Of a stretch of 64,000 nucleotides of DNA, positions 57,513-64,000 are shown piece after piece. How positions within the stretch are numbered: the first letter of the stretch is position 1; the number at the start of each line of letters is the position of its first letter. Both the position numbers and the translations under genes were made by a program. The DNA is from Thysanoteuthis rhombus (Eukaryota; Mollusca; Cephalopoda; Oegopsida; Thysanoteuthidae), in NCBI GenBank assembly GCA_963457665.1, contig OY735219.1, forward strand, positions 44,474,604-44,538,603, read 5' to 3'. A model generated the notes under the pieces. It was not told the DNA's origin and ran no database searches. It worked only from the letters and a program-made list of their open reading frames with translations.

Positions 57513-57969
57513 AATTCTTACTGAACAAGACGGCACCAACATCAACGAACTAAACTATAAAATGACAGCATTTACAATAAAAGTCGCTACTATATACAAT
57601 CCAATGAGCAAACAACCCATTAGTAAAATCTCAGACGAAACCAGAAATCTCATGGAAAAACGATGAAACCTCAAGCTACCGACAACAACAAGAGAGGAAA
57701 TTGAAGAGGCCGAACTAAATAAATTATTCAAGAAAAAACGAAGGGAAGACAGAAGATACACAACGGCAGTCATCGGATCAACTCTTGAAAGGGGTCGGGG
57801 CTTCAAAGCTATAAACAAAGGCCTCAAATCAGGACGAAAGCAAATAACCAGCATACTTGAGGAAAATGGAAATCTAACTGCAGACAGAGACAGGATCGTC
57901 GAATGTGCCAAAGAATTTTGCCAAAAACTCTATTCGTCCAAACAAGGACTACAAAATAATGAACAGGAT

Positions 57970-59000
57970 ATGCAAGACGTTAGCAATCAACTCGAGGACT
58001 TCCCAAAAGTAACCCCGTGGGAGGTTGAAGAAGCCATTAAACACAAGAAGAAACAAACGGCCCCTGGACCAGACAACATCACCATCGACCTAGTCCGAAA
58101 AGCAGGTAAAATCATCATTTGGAAACTGGCCGTCTTTTTCAACTTGTGTTTAAAACACAGTTAAGTCCCAGTTGATTGGAACACTGCTATCATAATGCTT
58201 TCATATTAAAAAAGGAAACCCGAAAGACCTCAACAACTACAGGCCTATAAGCCTACTCAACTGCGTATACAAATTTTTCACAAAAATCCTCACCATCTGA
58301 ATCACAAAAAGACTCGATGAAAACCAACTACGAGAGCAAGCTGGCTTTAGAAGAAGCTATTCGACCATGGACCACCTGCATTCGATAAATCAGCTGAAAG
58401 AAAAAGCAGCAGAATATAAACTACCACTCGCCGTTGCATTTATCGACTTCAAAGAGGCGTTCGACTCAATAGAAATCCCTAAGGTCATGGAGGCCATCTC
58501 TCGACAAGGTGTAGATCCAGTATATGTCGAAGTGCTGAAACATATATACAATCACAGCCGCTCCTTTATCGGGTTTCATAAAGATGTGGACCCCTTTCAG
58601 CTACAGAAAGGAGTAAGACAAGGTGATATCAGCTCACCCAAACTCTTCACAGACTGCCTCGAGATGATCTTCAGAAGACTAGACTGGGAGAGTAAATGAA
58701 TTAAAATAGACGGCGAGTATCTGAGCAACCTCAGATTTGCAGACGACATTGCCCTTTCCGCAGAGAACCTGCACGACCTCCAACTAATGCTAGATGAACT
58801 ATATGAAGAGAGAAAGAAAGTTGGCCTACACATGAACTTCAGCAAGACGAAAATCTATCACGCCAGAGATAAAAACACTAAGATCGAATTCGAGGACACA
58901 GAACTGGAGGAAGTAGATCCCTACATCTACCTAAGACAACGAATCTCCATGAGACCCTCAAAAGAAGAAGAAATCAAACGAAGAATCACACGAGGATGAC
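57970..59000 (+). pseudogene. RTE reverse-transcriptase domain remnant (copy C)
   Basis: Motif A FIDFKEAFDS, motif B GVRQGDISSPKLF, motif C RFADDIAL with both catalytic Asp and NFSKTK are all present. A frameshift near 58205 and a TGA at 58698 interrupt it. Confidence 0.88.
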
Positions 59001-59920
59001 AATCCTTTGGCAGAGCAAGCCCAACCTTCAAAAATAAGAAGATCCCATTAATGCTGAAAAGAAGGGTGTATAACCAATGCATCCTCCAAATAGTCACTTA
59101 TGGAGCTGAAACATGGAACCAAACCAAGAGACAGATCTGCAAATTGAGAACCATGCAATGTGCACATGAAAGAATAATGCTGGGCCTCACATGGAGAGAC
59201 CACAGGACAGCACAGTACACCCGGGAAAAGACAAGAGTCAGGGACATCACAGAATCCATTTAAAAGCTCAAAAGGCAGTTGGCTGGCCATGTTGCAAGAA
59301 TAGTGGACAACTGACGGACATTGCAACTCACGACGTGGATCCCCCGTGATCACATGCGGAACCGAGGCTGCAAGAATAATAGACGGAGAGACGAACTGGA
59401 CAAGTTCATAAAGTACTGGCTCCGCTACGCCCATGATAGAGAAGTGTGGCAAATCCTGGGGAAGGTCTATGTCCAACGACGGACCTTGAAAGATTGATGA
59501 TGATGATGATGATGATGATTTTACAAATCGGTTTGTTTTAACGTGACGGGAATCGGGTTGGAGATTTTCTTAAAGTTGTTGTCACGGGAGGGAAACAAAG
59601 TTGACGTGGATTGGAGTTGGACAATAACCTGGACATTGATCGATACACATTCAGCGTTAACTGAACTTAAACAGATTTCAAGCATTTTATTCTCAATCAC
59701 TTTTTTAGAAGTGTAATCGGACGAGTTGTTGATATTTATATATTCAGGAATCAATGCTACTGATCCTTGGTTAATTGTTCAGACTCAATAAATAAACGAT
59801 GGAGAGATTGAAGATCAAAGAGAAAAGCAATTCGCTATGAAATGAGAAAAAGAACAGAACATTCCGTGTATTACAATATTAGGTCAGTTCAGCACACGCA
59901 CGCACACTTACTCACTCACT

Positions 59921-59929
<9 letters not shown>

Positions 59930-60007
<78 letters not shown>
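59930..60007. repeat. (AC)n(AT)n compound microsatellite
   Basis: AC repeat then AT repeat. A GA/GGGA purine-rich stretch follows at 60200-60370. Confidence 0.97.
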
Positions 60008-60010
<3 letters not shown>

Positions 60011-60793
60011 AGCCATCATAAATTCACTGCATGAATCTGTAAGTCGTTTGCTACTTATGCTGTCATCTCTCCTCTTCAAGTGTCCAGGCCTTTCCCATTT
60101 TTGTTGTTCAATTATTTTTATTATATGTTTCACTGTAGTCCTCTCTCTAATCCGTATCTTGTGTCATTTTACATTTCTTCTGAAATAATTCTATAGGGAG
60201 AAGGGGGTGAGAAATACCGACAAACACACATACAGAGAAAAAGGGAGGGAAAGACAATCTGAGAAAAGGGGAGAGGGACATAAAGATGCAGAGAAGGAGA
60301 GGGAGGGAAAGAGATAGAAATACAGAGGGGGAGAGGGAGGGAAAGAGATGAAAATACAGACAGAAAGCATAAGGGAAAAAAGGGATATAAATCAAAGAAA
60401 AGTAAAATTAATGAAATTAGCATTTGCACTGCAGGTAAGATCTTGCAACAAGAAAGATGTTTCCCAATCGGATTCAACAATTGTATTGATGCCTTCGTGC
60501 AGAGAAGGATACCATTCTTCCGATAGATCGATAAAAAAAAACGTCTAAAAGACAATAACCGTGTATTTTCTATATTTATGTATGTGTGCACTTGTTCATA
60601 TGTGAGTCTGTGTGAGAAGTAATGATGGCTCTGTCAATCCAGAACTTGTCCAACGTGTCGAAAGTAAAAAAAATATGTTTAGAAACCTCAACACTGGTTT
60701 GATTTGAAAATACACATCACATTCACACATACATACACACGTACATAAACTTATGAGTGAGCTTAATAATGTGTTACTGTAAATGTGCTTATG

Positions 60794-60796
<3 letters not shown>

Positions 60797-60875
<79 letters not shown>
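60797..60875. repeat. (AT)n microsatellite
   Basis: About 79 bp of AT, followed by a GC-richer unassigned stretch (60880-61010) containing CCCCGCAGAGGTGG. Confidence 0.97.
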
Positions 60876-60878
<3 letters not shown>

Positions 60879-61436
60879 GCACCGAGCCCCGCAGAGGTGG
60901 AGGCTATGAACAGTTGTCAAGGGGCGGATAACGGAGAGGCCTCATGCAGTTACAGCCAGTAGTTAAAAGCATTTTCCAGAGATCACAGAAAAGCCGATAA
61001 AGTCGGGATTTTGGTCCGTGAGGAATTATGGAAGAAAAAGAGTCCCGTAAAATGAACAGAGAACACACTTAAATAAATGGGAGGCTAATATCGGTGACCA
61101 AGGACATGGAATATGTATGCTTGGATAGCGAATATCAGTTATATAGGTCGGCGTCATGAATTGGAGAATTTAGAATCAGCCTCGATTTTGTCAGTGGTGT
61201 CTAAAAAGAGAATTGAACTGTTCGTCACTTAACTATGAAACTGTCTTTAAGTTTTATATTGTGTTTTGTGTCTCTAGTAAGCCCACTTCCTGCTCATTGA
61301 CGCTTTGTGTGTCTTTCAATTCATGTTTCCTGTTTCTTCTCATCGTTCATTAAAGCATCGTGTTCAGGCTTGTTTTCTCGTTATTTATCGTTTTACTTTT
61401 CAACCTATCAAAAAAATTATAATTGTACGCGTGGGT

Positions 61437-61453
61437 CTCTCTCTCTCTCTCTC

Positions 61454-61491
<38 letters not shown>
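61437..61491. repeat. (CT)n(AT)n compound microsatellite
   Basis: About 16 bp CT then AT. Frames crossing it gain Ser-Leu and Ile-Tyr repeats. Confidence 0.96.
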
Positions 61492-61496
<5 letters not shown>

Positions 61497-62015
61497 TGTA
61501 CCTATGAAGAAATCTGCAGTGGCATGGGTGGATATTCTGTTGGAAGTAGTCGCAGCAGTTATGGGTATTTTATTGGTTGTGCTGGTCAGAGAGAGTGGAC
61601 ATTCAAAAGCATCAGTTGTCATGGATACTGGGGGCTGGATAGTAGGTCAGTGTTAGACATTTTGGGTACTTGGTAAGTTGGGGATGAGGCTATGTCTTGT
61701 GTTAATCAACATTCCGGGATAAGGGGGGGGCTTGTTATGTATGATCGAATTTTGGGAAATATTTGTTCAATGATCATTTTGGATGTTCCGAAAAGTCCGA
61801 TGGCTTTGAGTTGTACGAATAAAATACCCTGCATAGGCTTCTATAGGTAGGGGTCTGTATGACAGTGTGGGGTTTCAAATGATGGATACTCATAAAGAGG
61901 GATTGGGCGTAGATGTGGGGTTGAAAGTATATGAATGAATATAAAGGGTTGCTTGGGCCTTGGTAGGATTAGAGTCTAAAGAATAGTGAGTTGGTGAGAA
62001 TAGGGTAATTAGGAT

Positions 62016-62058
62016 CCCTAACACCCTAATCCTCTCACAGAGGATTAGGGTGTCAGGG
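62016..62058. repeat. Short perfect-type hairpin
   Basis: Arms CCCTAACACCCTAATCCTCT (62016-62035) and AGAGGATTAGGGTGTCAGGG (62039-62058) pair over 20 bp with one mismatch around a 3-base loop. It lies in TTAGGG-like sequence (61900-62110). Not a typical rho-independent terminator context. Confidence 0.85.
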
Positions 62059-62213
62059 TTCGGTGTAGTTAGGGTCAAGTTAAGTGTTGAGTCCGTTGGG
62101 GGGGGGGGGGTCAATTTGGGTAATCCACATATCTTTATTTAGTTCCTGTCGAAAAGTCCATTTTTTTCTATTTTTTCAATGATTGCGAACCTAGCGTCTG
62201 TGCCGAAATTGTA

Positions 62214-62216
<3 letters not shown>

Positions 62217-62270
<54 letters not shown>
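62217..62270. repeat. (AT)n microsatellite
   Basis: About 54 bp of AT. Confidence 0.97.
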
Positions 62271-62272
<2 letters not shown>

Positions 62273-62381
62273 AAGTACAAATTTGTAATTCAATATACAA
62301 TGTGTGATGGTGATGATATAAGTGATCGAAACAAATACATTTAGCTAGAGTAGAGCTTTGAATATGGTGAAGTAATAGATC

Positions 62382-62382
<1 letters not shown>

Positions 62383-62448
<66 letters not shown>

Positions 62449-62720
62449 AGTAAAATGCCTATAAATGCCTAAAGACAAATTATTTTTCTCATTCCGACGT
62501 TTTACTCATACCGAGCTTCGTCAAGAAAAAAATGGGTGTTTTATACATTTGATCCATCAACACACTCCTACCTCCAACAACTCGCAGACCAACTATATAA
62601 AACATCCCTTTTCTTAGAACACGTTACTTTCTTAAAGAAACTTGGTATAAGCGAAACGTCGAAATAAAGAATCATTTGTCTGAAAAAGTCTTCTGTTATA
62701 GTCATTTTACTCTTAAAGTG
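62383..62720. mobile_element. Fold-back element after an (AT)n tract
   Basis: (AT)n at 62383-62446. Left arm 62446-62525 (AAGAGTAAAATG, AGACAAAT, CGACGTTTTACTCATACCGA, GCTTCGTCAAG) and right arm 62630-62717 (reverse complement TAAGAGTAAAATG, AGACAAATGATT, CGACGTTTCGCTTATACCAA, GTTTCTTTAAG) form an inverted repeat with about 100 bp between the arms. Confidence 0.75.
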
Positions 62721-63029
62721 GCATTAACCACAGTCCATACAAGGCATCAAAGTTATCTTGAATATCTTAGGATCAGCAGCAAGTAAGAACTGACTTTTCT
62801 ACAACTGATAAGTACCCTCGAAAACATATTCACTAACTTTTCATATTGAATTTTTTTATCAAATGGTATACTAGTATTATTACAGATTTCTCTAAGTCAC
62901 TGTTTAACAAGCAAACTGAATTTTCATTTTCAAAATGATGAGAAAAGTAGAGGCTTCTATTTGTTCAGGCTTAGTGGAGGCCTATAGTACTTCTTAGGAA
63001 AAAAAACAAGACAAACCCTGAACTGAATA

Positions 63030-63470
63030 CATCAAGCCAAACAAACTAGCCCCAACAAGTCAAAGAAGTGCTGTGTCCTGTCGAAAAATAGATAAGCACG
63101 ACTAGGACCTGTGGTCCAGGCTGCTATACGGTCGGGTCACTATCCTGAAGGGGAGCAGATCCCGATAGTCTGCACACATCAGCTATGTTGGGTCTCAGCT
63201 TAAATTTGGTGGCATCTCATATAATACGATGTATCTGTGTCCAAAAAAATCCCAAGCCGTACTATTTGGAGTTTCTCTGCTCAAAGCAGATGACTGCCAT
63301 ACTCTTCCAATCCTCCCCCAAAGGGACGGTAGTACTCAGCATCTACCAACTGCGGACTGATCACGTCCTGTGACACAAAGACTGGTAATCCTTACTGTCA
63401 GAACAATCCTGCAAAGGGGTGGCTGACCACCATAGGTGGTTTGCATCTGTCTAACACTACTGACATTCAT
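63030..63470. other. GC-richer unassigned segment
   Basis: Base composition stands out from its surroundings. Frames such as the one at 63185-63373 are short and lack motifs. It is probably a fragment of an unidentified repeat. Confidence 0.35.
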
Positions 63471-63641
63471 TTCGTTTAAAAATATGATCTTGATTTTATT
63501 TTTTTAATCTTCTCTAATTTTTTTCTTTAAATTTGTTTATTCTGTGTTTTCATAGAGCTCATCGGATATTTCGATCTCCCAAATAGATTGATTGATGCAT
63601 TAATCACTTTTTTCTTATATACATCTATATCTATAGGTGTG

Positions 63642-63644
63642 GGT

Positions 63645-63698
<54 letters not shown>
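63642..63698. repeat. (GT)n microsatellite
   Basis: About 57 bp of GT, directly at the tail of the minus-orientation SINE of the 63.7-kb pair. Confidence 0.97.
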
Positions 63699-63699
<1 letters not shown>

Positions 63700-63702
<3 letters not shown>

Positions 63703-63988
63703 AAGAAATGGATATATGATCCAACAGAATGGTTATAAATTGCGTTATATCATATCGAAACACTTATTTGGAATGATCTCCTGTTATCACACGGTGAATT
63801 GATCATTTGGCCAGGACAACGTAAATAGAATAAACGATTTGAAGAAAATTTCCTGCAGCAACCCCGTTTTCTTTGAATTCTTTATTCTATTTTCGTCTAG
63901 GCCAAATGATAAATTCACCGTGAAATAACGGGAAATCATTTCAAATAAGAGTTTCAATATGATATAACGCAATTTATAATCCTACATA
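63700..63988. mobile_element. Head-to-head inverted pair of SINE family 1
   Basis: Left arm 63712-63850 and right arm 63858-63988 are near-complete inverted copies (TTATAAATTGCGTTATATCA, CACTTATTTGGAATGATCTC, CTGTTATCACACGGTGAATT on the left). The centre, CCTGCAGCAACCCCG (63851-63865), is a remnant of the tRNA-like head of the 34-kb copy. Confidence 0.85.
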
Positions 63989-64000
63989 TTTGTATAGTAA

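Larger units (their letters stand above)
56300..59520 (+). mobile_element. RTE-type LINE copy C, nearly full length, inactive
   Basis: 5' untranslated region from about 56300 with two tandem units (56428-56514 and 56524-56626). Then one long former ORF: endonuclease IGTYNVN (56690), DIIGISELRRPGE, MGDFNAQVGQG (57099) and [10 protein letters not shown]; reverse transcriptase TAPGPDNITIDLV (58050), AFIDFKEAFDS, GVRQGDISSP and RFADDIAL (58733); C-terminal [38 protein letters not shown] and [14 protein letters not shown]. Stops near 56961, 57664 and 58698 and frameshifts near 58205 and 59265 kill it. The tail is (GAT)n at 59495-59518. The single ORF with apurinic-type endonuclease, an RT of this type and a short trinucleotide tail fits the RTE clade. 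Confidence 0.93.

Noticed and set aside
57044..57911. Minus-strand frames over LINE copy C, also at 36404-36709 and 58597-59476
   Set aside because: Antisense shadows of the RTE coding sequence.
61500..61656. Hydrophobic plus-strand frame (VDILLEVVAAVMGILLVVLV) as the aminopeptidase anchor exon
   Set aside because: Wrong strand for the gene and fused to microsatellite-derived sequence. No supporting splice phase.
61900..62110. Telomeric repeat tract (also 1-60 and 660-960)
   Set aside because: Only scattered GGGTTAG-like words, no regular hexamer array.

Overview
The window is an animal nuclear genome segment: AT-rich, full of long (AT)n, (AC)n, (GA)n and trinucleotide microsatellites, with tRNA-derived SINEs, non-LTR retrotransposon copies and one gene split into short exons by large GT-AG introns. 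The mix (dense dinucleotide microsatellites beside SINE tails, RTE-type LINEs, a mollusc-like aminopeptidase) best fits a coleoid cephalopod, most likely an octopus. The species is inferred, not shown.

The one confidently recognised host gene is on the minus strand: an M1-family zinc aminopeptidase, aminopeptidase N-like. Fifteen coding exons run from about 39874 down to 1128. Codon phases fit at every junction, and they give about 697 residues in order: Thr-rich stem, N-terminal beta domain, GAMEN exopeptidase motif, HEMAH zinc motif, downstream NEGF zinc-ligand Glu, substrate-pocket Tyr and most of the C-terminal helical domain. The first exon(s) (cytosolic tail and membrane anchor) must lie right of 39874 and were not found. 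The last exons lie left of position 1.

The introns and the 24 kb right of the gene are repeats. There are three sense-strand RTE-type LINE copies (about 30.67-33.55, 36.19-36.86 and 56.3-59.52 kb), each ending in a (GAT)n tail, plus scrambled antisense pieces at 26.9-28.4 kb. A different non-LTR C-terminal remnant sits between (TAA)n tracts at 8.3-8.9 kb. One tRNA-derived SINE family occurs singly (13.3 and 34.0 kb) and as head-to-head inverted pairs (47.8 and 63.7 kb). A second SINE family lies at 20.7 and 45.9 kb. There are other fold-back elements, possible Helitron-like ends, several satellites/minisatellites and about twenty microsatellites.

The points most worth checking are a perfect 52-bp duplication in the aminopeptidase intron that reads as a possible 18-codon cassette exon, SINE palindromes able to form long hairpin RNA, an unassigned signal-anchor-like reading frame at 29.7-30.1 kb, and an intron-retention reading frame that would truncate the aminopeptidase.
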